Positions 46,194-54,908 are shown, counted from the stretch's first letter. The stretch: DNA of 64,000 nucleotides from Streptomyces sp. NBC_00433 (GCA_036015235.1 CP107926.1:7191501-7255500); one strand, 5' to 3'. Program-made: numbers and translations. The notes: generated by a model from the letters alone, not told the origin.

Positions 46194-46994
46194 CTACTCC
46201 CAGCGGAAGAAGCGGCCCGCGGCCGCCAGCCCGACCGCCGCCCACACCGCGAGGATGCCCAGGTCGCCCCACGGCATCGCGGCGCCGTGCTGGAGCACGT
46301 CGCGCAGGCCGTCGGACAGGGCGGAGACCGGCAGCAGCTCCAGCGCCGACCGCACCGGGCCGGGGAATTTGTCCATCGGCACGATCACCCCGCCGCCGAC
46401 CAGCAGCAGCAGGAAGACCAGGTTCGCCGCCGCCAGCGTCGCCTCGGCCTTCAGGGTGCCCGCCATGAGCAGCCCGAGTCCGGAGAAGGCGGCGGTGCCG
46501 AGCAGCAGCAGGACCAGCACCGCCAGCGGGTTGCCGTGCGGCGACCAGCCGAGCGCGAAGGCGATCACCGTCAGCAGCACGATCTGGAGCAGCTCGGTGA
46601 CCAGCACCGAGCAGGTCTTCGCGGCCAGCAGCGCCCAGCGCGGCAGCGGCGAGGCGCCCAGCCGCTTCAGCACGCCGTAGCGCCGCTCGAAGCCGGTGGC
46701 GATGGCCTGCCCGGTGAAGGCGGTGGAGAGCACCGCGAGCGCCAGGATGCCGGGGGTCAGGAAGTCCACCGACTTGCCGGCGCCGGTGTCCACGATGTCG
46801 ACGCCGCTGAAGACCACCAGCAGCAGCGCCGGGATGACCACCGTCAGCAGCAGCTGCTCGCCGTTGCGCAGCAGCATCCTCGTCTCCAGGACGGCCTGGG
46901 CGCGGATCATCGCGGGTGTGCGGGCGGCGCCGGGCGACGGGGTGAAGGACCCGGCCGCGTAGGCCGACCCCGTGCTGGTGTCCGTGGCGGTCAT
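46194..46994 (-). CDS. ABC-2 type transporter permease
   Basis: A 266-residue permease with six membrane helices. After a hydrophilic N-terminus it shows RMLLRNGEQLLLTVVIPALLLVVFSG, then GFERRYGVLKRLGASPLPRWALL, the conserved coupling segment of DrrB-type exporters, and ends FFRWE. With the ATPase encoded just upstream (ATGA overlap) it forms a DrrAB-like exporter. The substrate is unknown; the location beside ctaA and suf hints at a heme- or Fe-S-related role, but that is inference. Confidence 0.88.
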   Translation of the reverse strand: MTATDTSTGSAYAAGSFTPSPGAARTPAMIRAQAVLETRMLLRNGEQLLLTVVIPALLLVVFSGVDIVDTGAGKSVDFLTPGILALAVLSTAFTGQAIATGFERRYGVLKRLGASPLPRWALLAAKTCSVLVTELLQIVLLTVIAFALGWSPHGNPLAVLVLLLLGTAAFSGLGLLMAGTLKAEATLAAANLVFLLLLVGGGVIVPMDKFPGPVRSALELLPVSALSDGLRDVLQHGAAMPWGDLGILAVWAAVGLAAAGRFFRWE

Positions 46995-47917
46995 CGGCGC
47001 AGCTCCCTGCCGGTCAGTTCCAAGAAGACGTCCTCCAGGGTGCGGCGCTCCACCGCGAGCCGGTCGGGCATGACGCCGTGCTGGGCGCACCAGGAGGCGA
47101 CGGTGGCCAGCAGTTGCGGGTCGACCTTCCCCTCGATGCGGTAGCTGCCGGGGCTCAGCTCGGCGGCCAGGCTGTCCACGGGCAGCGCCTTGAGCAGCGA
47201 CGCCAGGTCCAGGCCGGGCCGTCCGGAGAAGCGCAGGGTGCCCTCGGCGCCGCCGCGGCACAGCTCCTCCGGGGTGCCGCGGGCTATGGACCGGCCGCCG
47301 TCGATGATCACGACCTGGTCGGCGAGCTGCTCGGCCTCGTCCATGAAGTGCGTGGTCAGCACGACGGTGGCGCCGTCCGCCCGCAACTCGCGGACCAGGT
47401 CCCAGGTGGCGTGCCTGGCCTGCGGGTCGAGGCCGGCGGTGGGCTCGTCGAGGAAGACCAGCTCGGGCCGGCCGACCACGGCCATCGCCAGCGCGAGCCG
47501 CTGCTGCTGGCCGCCGGACAGCCGCCGGTAGGCCGTACGGCCGCAGGACTCCAGGCCGAGGCGTTCGATGAGCAGTGCCGGGTCGATGGGGTGGGCGTGC
47601 AGCGAGGCCGTGTGCCGCAGCATCTCCTCGGCGTGCGCGCCGGGGTAGACCCCGCCGGCCTGGAGCATCACGCCGATCCTGGGCCGCAGCTGCGCGCCCT
47701 GGGTGACCGGGTCGAGCCCGAGCACCCTGACACGGCCGCCGTCGGGGCGCCGGTAGCCCTCGCAGACCTCGACGGTGGTGGTCTTCCCCGCGCCGTTGGG
47801 GCCGAGCACGGCGGTGACGCTGCCGTAGGGCACCGCGAGGTCGAGGCCGTCGACCGCGGCCCTGGTCCCGTACCGCTTGACCAGAGCGGTCACCTCGACC
47901 GCGGGCTCGATTCGCAT
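46991..47917 (-). CDS. ABC transporter ATP-binding protein (DrrA type)
   Basis: A 308-residue ATPase with Walker A GPNGAGKTT (residues 39-47), a Q-loop GVMLQAGGVYPG, signature LSGGQQQRLALA, Walker B LVFLDEPTAGLD, and the H-loop TTHFMDEAE. A C-terminal domain of about 90 residues follows, as in DrrA-type exporters. ATG 47917 gives the canonical start; it overlaps the permease by four bases. It is divergent from sufR, with a TTAGG/CCTAA palindrome between. Confidence 0.92.
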   Translation of the reverse strand: MRIEPAVEVTALVKRYGTRAAVDGLDLAVPYGSVTAVLGPNGAGKTTTVEVCEGYRRPDGGRVRVLGLDPVTQGAQLRPRIGVMLQAGGVYPGAHAEEMLRHTASLHAHPIDPALLIERLGLESCGRTAYRRLSGGQQQRLALAMAVVGRPELVFLDEPTAGLDPQARHATWDLVRELRADGATVVLTTHFMDEAEQLADQVVIIDGGRSIARGTPEELCRGGAEGTLRFSGRPGLDLASLLKALPVDSLAAELSPGSYRIEGKVDPQLLATVASWCAQHGVMPDRLAVERRTLEDVFLELTGRELRR

Positions 47918-47966
47918 GCGCACGAGTCTAGGGAGCCGTGGCGGCGGTTTTGGCGGCAGGGCGGAA

Positions 47967-47980
47967 TTAGGTGACCCTAA
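47967..47980. promoter_or_regulatory. 14-bp palindrome between the ABC exporter and sufR
   Basis: TTAGG-TGAC-CCTAA is a perfect dyad 50 bases before the ABC ATPase start and 72 before sufR. Its half-sites look like those of actinobacterial iron-regulator (DtxR/IdeR/DmdR) boxes, but those are 19 bp long, so the spacing is wrong for a canonical site. Confidence 0.45.
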
Positions 47981-48015
47981 GTGATGCAGCACACCGTGTC
48001 CGGCGGCCGGGCCGC

Positions 48016-48045
48016 TTGCCCGTGCCTGATGAATTACGCAACAAT
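48016..48045 (+). promoter_or_regulatory. sufR promoter
   Basis: TTGCCC (48016-48021) and AACAAT (48040-48045), 18 bases apart. The -10 hexamer ends six bases before the GTG start, so the suf mRNA may begin at the start codon itself. Confidence 0.5.
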
Positions 48046-48052
48046 GGGGTTG
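48039..48052. promoter_or_regulatory. SufR operator, CAAC-N6-GTTG
   Basis: CAAC AATGGG GTTG spans the -10 box and ends on the first base of the sufR start codon. From memory, the site reported for SufR of Streptomyces avermitilis has this same CAAC-N6-GTTG form. A bound repressor would block polymerase. Confidence 0.7.
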
Positions 48053-48849
48053 TGAAATACGTCGGTGGTGCCGCTCAAGGGGCGGCGGAGGAGCAGACGA
48101 CCGGGGAGCGGCGCACCCGCAACCGGGTCGCCCGGTCCATCCTGGACCACGGACCCTCCACCGCCGCCGACCTGGCGCAGCGGCTGGGCCTGACCCAGGC
48201 CGCCGTCCGCCGCCATCTGGACGCACTCGTCGCGGACAATACCGTCGAGCCCCGCGACCAGCGGGTCTACGGGCACCGCGGCCGCGGCAGACCCGCCAAG
48301 GTCTTCGCACTGACCGACTGCGGCCGGGACGCGTTCGACCAGGCCTACGACGTACTCGCCGCCGACGCGCTGCGCTGGATCGCCGAGTCCGCCGGGGGAG
48401 GGCCGGACGGCCAGGCCGCCGTGTCGGCTTTCGCCCGAGCCCGCGTCGCTGCGCAGGCCGAGCGCTACCGTGCGATCGTGGACGCGGCGGCCCCCGAGGA
48501 CCGCACCCGGGCACTTGCCCGTGCGCTGTCCGCCGACGGGTACGCTGCGACGACCCGCAGCGCCCCGGGACCCGCGGGGGAGCAGCTGTGCCAGCACCAC
48601 TGCCCGGTCGCCCATACGGCCGAGCAGTTCCCTGAGCTGTGCGAGGCGGAGGCCGAGGTCTTCTCCCGCCTGCTCGGGACGCATGTCCAGCGGCTGGCCA
48701 CCATCGCGCACGGCGACGGCGTATGCACCACCTTCGTCCCGAAGGCCCCGCACCCCACCGGCCAGGACAGCGACGCCCGACCGGCGCAACCCCAGACCCC
48801 GACCACCGACCAGGCATCTGCCAGCAAGTCCGGGAGGAACCCCGCATGA
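48052..48849 (+). CDS. sufR: Fe-S sensing transcriptional repressor SufR
   Basis: A 265-residue regulator with a DeoR/ArsR-like winged helix at residues about 22-90 (RSILDHGPSTAADLAQRLGLTQAAVRRHLDALVADNTV, then a basic wing GHRGRGRPAKVFALT). Candidate cluster ligands are Cys180 and Cys184 (CQHHC), Cys197 and Cys225. In actinobacteria the cluster-bound form represses the suf operon and cluster loss relieves repression. GTG 48052 is the only start giving the usual N-terminus. Its stop overlaps sufB (ATGA). The operator at 48039 supports autoregulation. Confidence 0.92.
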   Translation: MKYVGGAAQGAAEEQTTGERRTRNRVARSILDHGPSTAADLAQRLGLTQAAVRRHLDALVADNTVEPRDQRVYGHRGRGRPAKVFALTDCGRDAFDQAYDVLAADALRWIAESAGGGPDGQAAVSAFARARVAAQAERYRAIVDAAAPEDRTRALARALSADGYAATTRSAPGPAGEQLCQHHCPVAHTAEQFPELCEAEAEVFSRLLGTHVQRLATIAHGDGVCTTFVPKAPHPTGQDSDARPAQPQTPTTDQASASKSGRNPA

Positions 48850-50267
48850 CTGCTCCCACGGAGACCACTCACCCGGAGCTCGAAGGCATCGGCACGTACG
48901 AGTACGGCTGGGCCGACTCCGACGTCGCGGGCGCGGCCGCACAGCGCGGCCTGTCCGAGGCCGTCGTCCGTGACATCTCCGCGAAGAAGTCCGAGCCCGA
49001 GTGGATGCTCAAGCTCCGGCTCAAGGGTCTGCGGCTGTTCGACAAGAAGCCCATGCCCACCTGGGGCTCGGACCTGTCCGGCATCGACTTCGACAACATC
49101 AAGTACTTCGTGCGGTCCACCGAGAAGAAGGCGGAGTCCTGGGAGGACCTGCCCGAGGACATCAAGAACACCTACGACAAGCTCGGCATCCCCGAGGCGG
49201 AGAAGCAGCGCCTCGTCGCCGGTGTCGCGGCGCAGTACGAGTCCGAGGTCGTCTACCACCAGATCCGCGAGGACCTGGAGGAGCAGGGCGTCATCTTCCT
49301 GGACACCGACACCGCGCTGCGCGAGCACCCCGAGCTCTTCCAGGAGTATTACGGCACGGTCATCCCGGCCGGCGACAACAAGTTCGCGTCGCTGAACACG
49401 GCGGTGTGGTCCGGCGGTTCGTTCATCTACGTGCCGAAGGGCGTGCACGTCGACATCCCGCTGCAGGCCTACTTCCGCATCAACACCGAGAACATGGGCC
49501 AGTTCGAGCGGACGCTGATCATCGTCGACGAGGACGCGTACGTCCACTACGTCGAGGGCTGCACCGCGCCGATCTACAAGTCCGACTCGCTGCACTCGGC
49601 GGTCGTCGAGATCATCGTGAAGAAGGGCGGCCGCTGCCGCTACACGACGATCCAGAACTGGTCGAACAACGTCTACAACCTGGTGACCAAGCGCGCCGTC
49701 GCCTACGAGGGCGCCACGATGGAGTGGGTCGACGGCAACATCGGCTCCAAGGTCACCATGAAGTACCCGGCGGTCTACCTGATGGGTGAGCACGCCAAGG
49801 GCGAGACGCTGTCCATCGCCTTCGCCGGCGAGGGCCAGCACCAGGACGCCGGCGCCAAGATGGTGCACATGGCGCCGAACACCTCGTCCAACATCGTCTC
49901 CAAGTCGGTGGCCCGCGGCGGCGGCCGCACCTCCTACCGCGGCCTCATCGAGATCGGCGAGGGCTCGGCCGGATCGAAGTCGAACGTGCTGTGCGACGCG
50001 CTGCTGATCGACACGATCTCCCGCTCGGACACCTACCCGTACGTGGACGTCCGCGAGGACGACGTGTCGATGGGCCACGAGGCGACCGTCTCCAAGGTCT
50101 CCGACGACCAGCTCTTCTACCTGATGAGCCGCGGCATGACCGAGTTCGAGGCCATGGCGATGATCGTGCGCGGCTTCGTCGAGCCGATCGCCAAGGAGCT
50201 CCCGATGGAGTACGCCCTGGAGCTGAACCGCCTGATCGAGCTGCAGATGGAGGGCGCCGTGGGCTAG
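48846..50267 (+). CDS. sufB: Fe-S cluster assembly protein SufB
   Basis: A 473-residue scaffold subunit of the SufBCD complex on which clusters are built. The N-terminal part includes YEYGWADSDVAGAAAQRGLSEAVVRDIS and WMLKLRLKGLRLF; the beta-helix core has NKFASLNTAVWSGGSFIYVPKGVH, EGCTAPIYKSDSLHSAVVEI and KSNVLCDALLIDTISRSDTYPY, ending in the family motif MSRGMTEFEAMAMIVRGFVEPI. The ATG overlaps the sufR stop. A structured 198-base spacer separates it from sufD. Confidence 0.97.
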   Translation: MTAPTETTHPELEGIGTYEYGWADSDVAGAAAQRGLSEAVVRDISAKKSEPEWMLKLRLKGLRLFDKKPMPTWGSDLSGIDFDNIKYFVRSTEKKAESWEDLPEDIKNTYDKLGIPEAEKQRLVAGVAAQYESEVVYHQIREDLEEQGVIFLDTDTALREHPELFQEYYGTVIPAGDNKFASLNTAVWSGGSFIYVPKGVHVDIPLQAYFRINTENMGQFERTLIIVDEDAYVHYVEGCTAPIYKSDSLHSAVVEIIVKKGGRCRYTTIQNWSNNVYNLVTKRAVAYEGATMEWVDGNIGSKVTMKYPAVYLMGEHAKGETLSIAFAGEGQHQDAGAKMVHMAPNTSSNIVSKSVARGGGRTSYRGLIEIGEGSAGSKSNVLCDALLIDTISRSDTYPYVDVREDDVSMGHEATVSKVSDDQLFYLMSRGMTEFEAMAMIVRGFVEPIAKELPMEYALELNRLIELQMEGAVG

Positions 50268-50332
50268 CCGCCCCGGCCTCCCCCTCGTCCACCATCCCCC
50301 CGGCTGAACCGGTGAGCGAGCCAAAGGCCGCG

Positions 50333-50405
50333 CCGGTGTCGAAAGGGAGAACGCGCGGAGGTCGCGAGGAACGAGCGACCGAGCACGATCGACCGTCGAC
50401 ACCGG
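50333..50405 (+). promoter_or_regulatory. Structured spacer between sufB and sufD
   Basis: An outer perfect 10-bp stem (CCGGTGTCGA 50333-50342 with TCGACACCGG 50396-50405) encloses an inner stem (GGTCGC 50360-50365 with GCGACC 50375-50380). The spacer is far longer than any other in this operon. It could be a processing site, attenuator or stability element. Confidence 0.5.
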
Positions 50406-50465
50406 ATCGAAGCGGCCGGAGGCGAGCGAACACAACAAGGCAGAGAGAGAGCTGTACGACAAGCC

Positions 50466-51635
50466 ATGGCTGACAACACCCCTGCGGGCAGCACCACGGA
50501 TGGTGCCATCACGGTGGGGCATCCCGCCGACGCCCGGGTCAGCGCGGCCCCGTCCTACGACGTGGCCGACTTCCCGGTGCCGCACGGCCGCGAGGAGGAG
50601 TGGCGCTTCACTCCGCTGGAACGGCTGCGCGGTCTGCACGACGGCACCGCCGAGGCCACCGGCGCCCTGCGGGTCGAGGTGACCGCCCCCGACGGCGTCA
50701 CGGTGCAGACCGTGGACCGCACCGACCCGCGGGTCGGCAGGGCGGGCAAGCCGGTCGACCGGGTCGCCGCCCAGGCGTACAGCTCCTTCGAGAAGGCCTC
50801 GGTCGTCAGCATCCCCAAGGAAGCGATCCTGACCGAGCCGGTCAGGATCGCCGTGCACGGCGAGGGCGGCACCGTCTACGGCCACCAGGTGGTCGAGGTC
50901 GGCGCCTTCGCCGAGGCCGTCGTGGTCATCGACCACACCGGTGACTCCGTCATGGCGGGCAATGTCGAGTACCTGGTGGGCGACGGCGCCAAGCTCACCG
51001 TGGTCTCCGTGCAGGACTGGGACGACACCGCCGTGCACGCCGCCCAGCACACCGCGCTGATCGGCCGGGACGCCACCTTCAAGTCCGTGGTCGTCACCTT
51101 CGGCGGCGACCTGGTCCGGCTGAGCCCGCGGGTCGTCTACGGCGCCCCCGGCGGCGAGGCCGAGATGTACGGGCTGTACTTCACCGACGAGGGCCAGCAC
51201 CAGGAGCACCGGCTCTTCATCGACCACGACACCCCGCACTGCCGGTCCAACGTGGCCTACAAGGGCGCGCTCCAGGGCCAGGACGCCCACGCGGTGTGGA
51301 TCGGCGACGTGCTGATCCAGGCCGCGGCCGAGGGCACCGACACCTACGAGCTGAACCGGAACCTCGTCCTCACCGACGGCGCCCGGGTCGACTCGGTGCC
51401 GAACCTGGAGATCGAGACCGGCGAGATCGTCGGCGCGGGACACGCCTCGGCGACCGGCCGCTTCGACGACGAGCAGCTCTTCTACCTGCAGTCCCGCGGC
51501 ATCCGCGACGAGGACGCCCGCCGCCTGGTGGTCCGCGGCTTCTTCGGCGAGCTGGTGCAGCAGATCGGCCTGCCCGACCTCGAAGAGCGGCTGATGGCGA
51601 AGATCGACGCCGAACTGGAGGCGTCCGTCGGATGA
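50466..51635 (+). CDS. sufD: Fe-S cluster assembly protein SufD
   Basis: A 389-residue paralogue of SufB and partner in the SufBC2D complex, needed for iron entry. It contains FPVPHGREEEWRFTPLERL near the start and, in the beta-helix core, VYGAPGGEAEMYGLYFTDEGQHQEHRLFIDHD, KGALQGQDAHAVWIGDVLI and ATGRFDDEQLFYLQSRGI, with the conserved His in DHDTPHC. The ATG follows the structured spacer. Its stop overlaps the Rieske gene (GATGA). Confidence 0.95.
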   Translation: MADNTPAGSTTDGAITVGHPADARVSAAPSYDVADFPVPHGREEEWRFTPLERLRGLHDGTAEATGALRVEVTAPDGVTVQTVDRTDPRVGRAGKPVDRVAAQAYSSFEKASVVSIPKEAILTEPVRIAVHGEGGTVYGHQVVEVGAFAEAVVVIDHTGDSVMAGNVEYLVGDGAKLTVVSVQDWDDTAVHAAQHTALIGRDATFKSVVVTFGGDLVRLSPRVVYGAPGGEAEMYGLYFTDEGQHQEHRLFIDHDTPHCRSNVAYKGALQGQDAHAVWIGDVLIQAAAEGTDTYELNRNLVLTDGARVDSVPNLEIETGEIVGAGHASATGRFDDEQLFYLQSRGIRDEDARRLVVRGFFGELVQQIGLPDLEERLMAKIDAELEASVG

Positions 51636-51961
51636 CCGCCACCGACTCGTACGTACGCGTCTGCGCGCTCGGGGACCTCGCCGAGGACACCCCGCAGCGC
51701 GTCGAGATCGACGGTGTGCCGGTCTCCGTGGTCCGTACCGCGGGCGATGTCTTCGCGATCAACGACATCTGCTCGCACGCCAACGTCTCGCTCTCCGAGG
51801 GCGAGGTCGAGGACTGCCAGATCGAGTGCTGGCTGCACGGGTCGAGTTTCGACCTGCGCACCGGCAAGCCGTCCGGGCTGCCCGCCACGCGGCCCGTCCC
51901 CGTATACCCCGTCAAGATCGTTGGGGACGACGTGCTCGTCTCCGTCACCCAGGAGTCCTGA
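51632..51961 (+). CDS. Rieske-type non-heme iron oxygenase ferredoxin in the suf operon
   Basis: A 109-residue cytoplasmic Rieske ferredoxin. Cluster motifs are CSHANVSL (C-x-H) and CWLHGSSF (C-x2-H), with FDLRTGKPSGLPATRPVPVYPVK after them, as in dioxygenase ferredoxins. In actinobacterial suf operons a protein like this commonly lies between sufD and sufC; it may carry electrons during cluster assembly, which is inferred from context. ATG 51632 overlaps the sufD stop; sufC begins seven bases after its end. Confidence 0.9.
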   Translation: MTATDSYVRVCALGDLAEDTPQRVEIDGVPVSVVRTAGDVFAINDICSHANVSLSEGEVEDCQIECWLHGSSFDLRTGKPSGLPATRPVPVYPVKIVGDDVLVSVTQES

Positions 51962-51968
51962 GTCACCC

Positions 51969-52760
51969 ATGGCCACGCTTGAAATCAACGACCTGCGCGT
52001 CACCGTCGAAGCCGACAACTCCACCAAGGAGATCCTCAAAGGCGTCGACCTGACCGTGAAGCAGGGCGAGACCCACGCCATCATGGGCCCCAACGGCTCC
52101 GGCAAGTCCACGCTCGCGTACTCGCTGGCCGGACACCCCAAGTACACCGTCACCGGCGGCACCGTCACCCTCGACGGTGAGGACGTGCTGGCGATGACCG
52201 TGGACGAGCGGGCCAGGGCCGGCCTCTTCCTCGCCATGCAGTACCCGGTCGAGGTGCCCGGGGTGTCCGTCTCCAACTTCCTGCGCACCTCCGCCACCGC
52301 CATCCGCGGCGAGGCCCCCAAGCTGCGCACCTGGGTGAAGGAGGTCAGGGAGGCCATGGAGCGGCTGAACATGGACCCCGCCTTCGCCGAGCGCAATGTC
52401 AACGAGGGCTTCTCCGGCGGTGAGAAGAAGCGCCACGAGATCCTGCAGCTCGAACTGCTCAAGCCGCATATCGCGATCCTCGACGAGACCGACTCCGGCC
52501 TCGACGTGGACGCGCTGCGCGTGGTCTCCGAGGGCGTCAACCGGGTCCGCGAGGGCGGCGAGGTCGGCACCCTGCTGATCACCCACTACACGCGCATCCT
52601 GCGGTACATCAAGCCCGACTTCGTCCACGTCTTCGCGGCCGGCCGCATCGCCGAGTCCGGCGGCGCCGAACTGGCCGACAAGCTGGAGGAAGAGGGCTAC
52701 GAGTCCTACGTGAAGGGCGGCCCCGTGAGCGGAGCGAACTCAGAGGGGAATGTCGCGTGA
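51969..52760 (+). CDS. sufC: Fe-S cluster assembly ATPase SufC
   Basis: A 263-residue ABC-type ATPase that drives conformational change in SufBC2D. Walker A is GPNGSGKST (residues 40-48); the Suf-specific signature FSGGEKKRHEILQLELL, Walker B ILDETDSGLD and ITHYTRIL are intact, as is FLAMQYPVEVPGVSVSNFLR. Start ATG 51969. Its stop overlaps sufS (GTGA). Confidence 0.97.
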   Translation: MATLEINDLRVTVEADNSTKEILKGVDLTVKQGETHAIMGPNGSGKSTLAYSLAGHPKYTVTGGTVTLDGEDVLAMTVDERARAGLFLAMQYPVEVPGVSVSNFLRTSATAIRGEAPKLRTWVKEVREAMERLNMDPAFAERNVNEGFSGGEKKRHEILQLELLKPHIAILDETDSGLDVDALRVVSEGVNRVREGGEVGTLLITHYTRILRYIKPDFVHVFAAGRIAESGGAELADKLEEEGYESYVKGGPVSGANSEGNVA

Positions 52761-54025
52761 CCGCTGCCGGCCGGGCGCTCCCCGGCCTCCTCGACACCGA
52801 GGCGATCCGCAAGGACTTCCCCGCGCTGGACCGGCTGGTCCACGACGGGAAGAAGCTGGTGTACCTGGACAACGCGGCGACCTCGCAGAAGCCGCGCCAG
52901 GTGCTCGACACCCTCAACTCCTACTACGAGCGGTCCAACGCCAACGTGCACCGCGGTGTGCACGTGCTCGCCGAGGAGGCCACCGCGCTGTACGAAGGCG
53001 CCCGCGACAAGGTCGCCGCCTTCATCAACGCGCCCAGCCGCGACGAGGTGATCTTCACCAAGAACGCCTCGGAGTCGCTGAACCTGGTGGCGAACATGCT
53101 CGGCTGGGCCGATGAGCCCTACCGGGTGGACCGCGAGACCGAGATCGTCATCACCGAGATGGAGCACCACTCCAACATCGTGCCGTGGCAGCTGCTCTCG
53201 CAGCGCACCGGCGCGACGCTGAAGTGGTTCGGCCTGACCGACGACGGGCGGCTCGACCTGTCCGACATCGAGCAGGTCATCACCGAGAAGACGAAGATCG
53301 TCTCCTTCGTGCTGGTCTCCAACATCCTCGGCACCGTCAACCCGGTCGAGGCCATCGTGCGCCGCGCCCAGGACGTCGGCGCGCTGGTGCTGATCGACGC
53401 CTCGCAGGCCGCCCCGCACATGGCGCTCGACGTGCAGGCGCTCGGCGCCGACTTCGTGGCCTTCACCGGCCACAAGATGGTCGGCCCGACCGGCATCGGG
53501 GTGCTGTGGGGCCGCCAGGAGCTGCTGGAGGACCTGCCGCCCTTCCTGGGCGGCGGCGAGATGATCGAGACCGTCTCGATGCACTCCTCCACCTACGCCC
53601 CCGCGCCGCACAAGTTCGAGGCCGGCACCCCGCCGATCGCCCAGGCCATCGGGCTCGGCGCGGCCGTGGACTACCTGACCGCGATCGGTATGGACAAGAT
53701 CGCCGCGCACGAGCACGCGCTGACCGAGTACGCGCTTGAGCGGTTGCACGAGATCCCCGACCTGCGGATCATCGGTCCTGAGACGTCGCTGGACCGGGCC
53801 GCCGCGATCTCCTTCGTGCTGGGCGACATCCACCCGCACGACGTCGGCCAGGTGCTCGACGAGCAGGGCATCGCGGTCCGGGTCGGCCACCACTGCGCCC
53901 GGCCGGTCTGCCTGCGGTACGGAATTCCCGCGACCACCCGGGCGTCGTTCTATCTGTATTCCACCCCGGCCGAGGTCGACGCCCTGGCCGAGGGCCTGGA
54001 ACAGGTCAGGAACTTCTTCGGGTGA
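52757..54025 (+). CDS. sufS: Cysteine desulfurase SufS
   Basis: A 422-residue class II PLP-dependent desulfurase taking sulfur from cysteine. The PLP Lys is Lys240 in FTGHKMVGPTGIG; the persulfide Cys is Cys380 in VGHHCARPVC. Also visible are YLDNAATSQKP, EMEHHSNIVPWQ and the long HSSTYAPAPHKFEAGTPPIAQ segment. GTG 52757 overlaps the sufC stop. It hands sulfur to SufU, encoded next. Confidence 0.97.
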   Translation: MTAAGRALPGLLDTEAIRKDFPALDRLVHDGKKLVYLDNAATSQKPRQVLDTLNSYYERSNANVHRGVHVLAEEATALYEGARDKVAAFINAPSRDEVIFTKNASESLNLVANMLGWADEPYRVDRETEIVITEMEHHSNIVPWQLLSQRTGATLKWFGLTDDGRLDLSDIEQVITEKTKIVSFVLVSNILGTVNPVEAIVRRAQDVGALVLIDASQAAPHMALDVQALGADFVAFTGHKMVGPTGIGVLWGRQELLEDLPPFLGGGEMIETVSMHSSTYAPAPHKFEAGTPPIAQAIGLGAAVDYLTAIGMDKIAAHEHALTEYALERLHEIPDLRIIGPETSLDRAAAISFVLGDIHPHDVGQVLDEQGIAVRVGHHCARPVCLRYGIPATTRASFYLYSTPAEVDALAEGLEQVRNFFG

Positions 54026-54041
54026 TGATGGTGGTGCTGCT

Positions 54042-54506
54042 GTGAAGCTCGACTCGATGTACCAGGACGTGATCCTGGACCATTACAAGCACCCGCACGG
54101 GCGGGGCCTGCGCGACGGCCAGTCCGAGGTGCACCACGTCAACCCCACCTGCGGTGACGAGATCACCCTGCGGGTGCGGCTGGACGGCACCGTCATCGGC
54201 GACGTGTCGTACGAGGGCCAGGGCTGTTCGATCAGCCAGGCCAGTGCCTCGGTCCTGAACGACCTGCTGGTCGGCAAGGACGTGGCGGACGCGCAGAAGA
54301 TCCAGGAGACCTTCCTGGAGCTGATGCAGTCCCGCGGGCGGATCGAGCCCGACGAGGCGATGGAGGAGGTGCTGGAGGACGCGGTCGCGTTCGCCGGCGT
54401 CTCGAAGTACCCGGCGCGGGTCAAGTGCGCGCTGCTGAGCTGGATGGCCTGGAAGGACGCCACGGCGAAGGCCCTGTCCGGCACCACACCCGAGGAGACC
54501 GCATGA
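54042..54506 (+). CDS. sufU: SufU zinc-dependent sulfurtransferase
   Basis: A 154-residue SufU with the expected zinc ligands Cys37 and Asp39 (NPTCGDE), Cys62 (EGQGCSIS) and Cys129 (RVKCALLSW). SufU accepts the persulfide from SufS by zinc-ligand exchange in Gram-positives. GTG 54042 is the only start consistent with the family (KLDSMYQDVILDHYKHPH); the upstream ribosome binding site is weak, so coupling to sufS, 16 bases upstream, is likely. The stop overlaps sufT. Confidence 0.95.
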   Translation: MKLDSMYQDVILDHYKHPHGRGLRDGQSEVHHVNPTCGDEITLRVRLDGTVIGDVSYEGQGCSISQASASVLNDLLVGKDVADAQKIQETFLELMQSRGRIEPDEAMEEVLEDAVAFAGVSKYPARVKCALLSWMAWKDATAKALSGTTPEETA

Positions 54507-54841
54507 CTGACAGCACCGACGTCGCTCTCAAGCCGGCCTCCGAGGAGGAGATCCGCGAGGCGCTCTACGACGTGGTCGACCCCGAGCTGGGCATCGACGT
54601 CGTCAACCTGGGCCTGATCTACGGCATCCACGTCGACGACACCAACGTCGCGACCCTCGACATGACCCTCACCTCCGCCGCCTGCCCGCTCACCGACGTG
54701 ATCGAGGAGCAGGCCCAGACGGCGACGGAGGGCATCGTCAGCGCCCTGAAGATCAACTGGGTCTGGATGCCGCCGTGGGGCCCGGAGAAGATCACCGACG
54801 ACGGGCGCGACCAGCTGCGTGCCCTGGGCTTCAACGTCTGA
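54503..54841 (+). CDS. sufT: SufT / MIP18-family metal-sulfur cluster assembly factor
   Basis: A 112-residue DUF59 (PaaD/MIP18-like) protein with EALYDVVDPELGIDVVNLGLIYGI, the key Cys in TLTSAACPLTDVIEEQ and WMPPWGPEKITDDGRDQLRALG. Family members help mature Fe-S proteins, especially under high demand. ATG overlaps the sufU stop. Last gene of the suf operon; a 19-bp perfect hairpin follows. Confidence 0.93.
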   Translation: MTDSTDVALKPASEEEIREALYDVVDPELGIDVVNLGLIYGIHVDDTNVATLDMTLTSAACPLTDVIEEQAQTATEGIVSALKINWVWMPPWGPEKITDDGRDQLRALGFNV

Positions 54842-54908
54842 CGGTCCGCTCCCGCGAGCCCCGGCCCTGCCGGCGGCGCGAGCGGTGCGTCTCAAGCGCG
54901 CGGGCACG

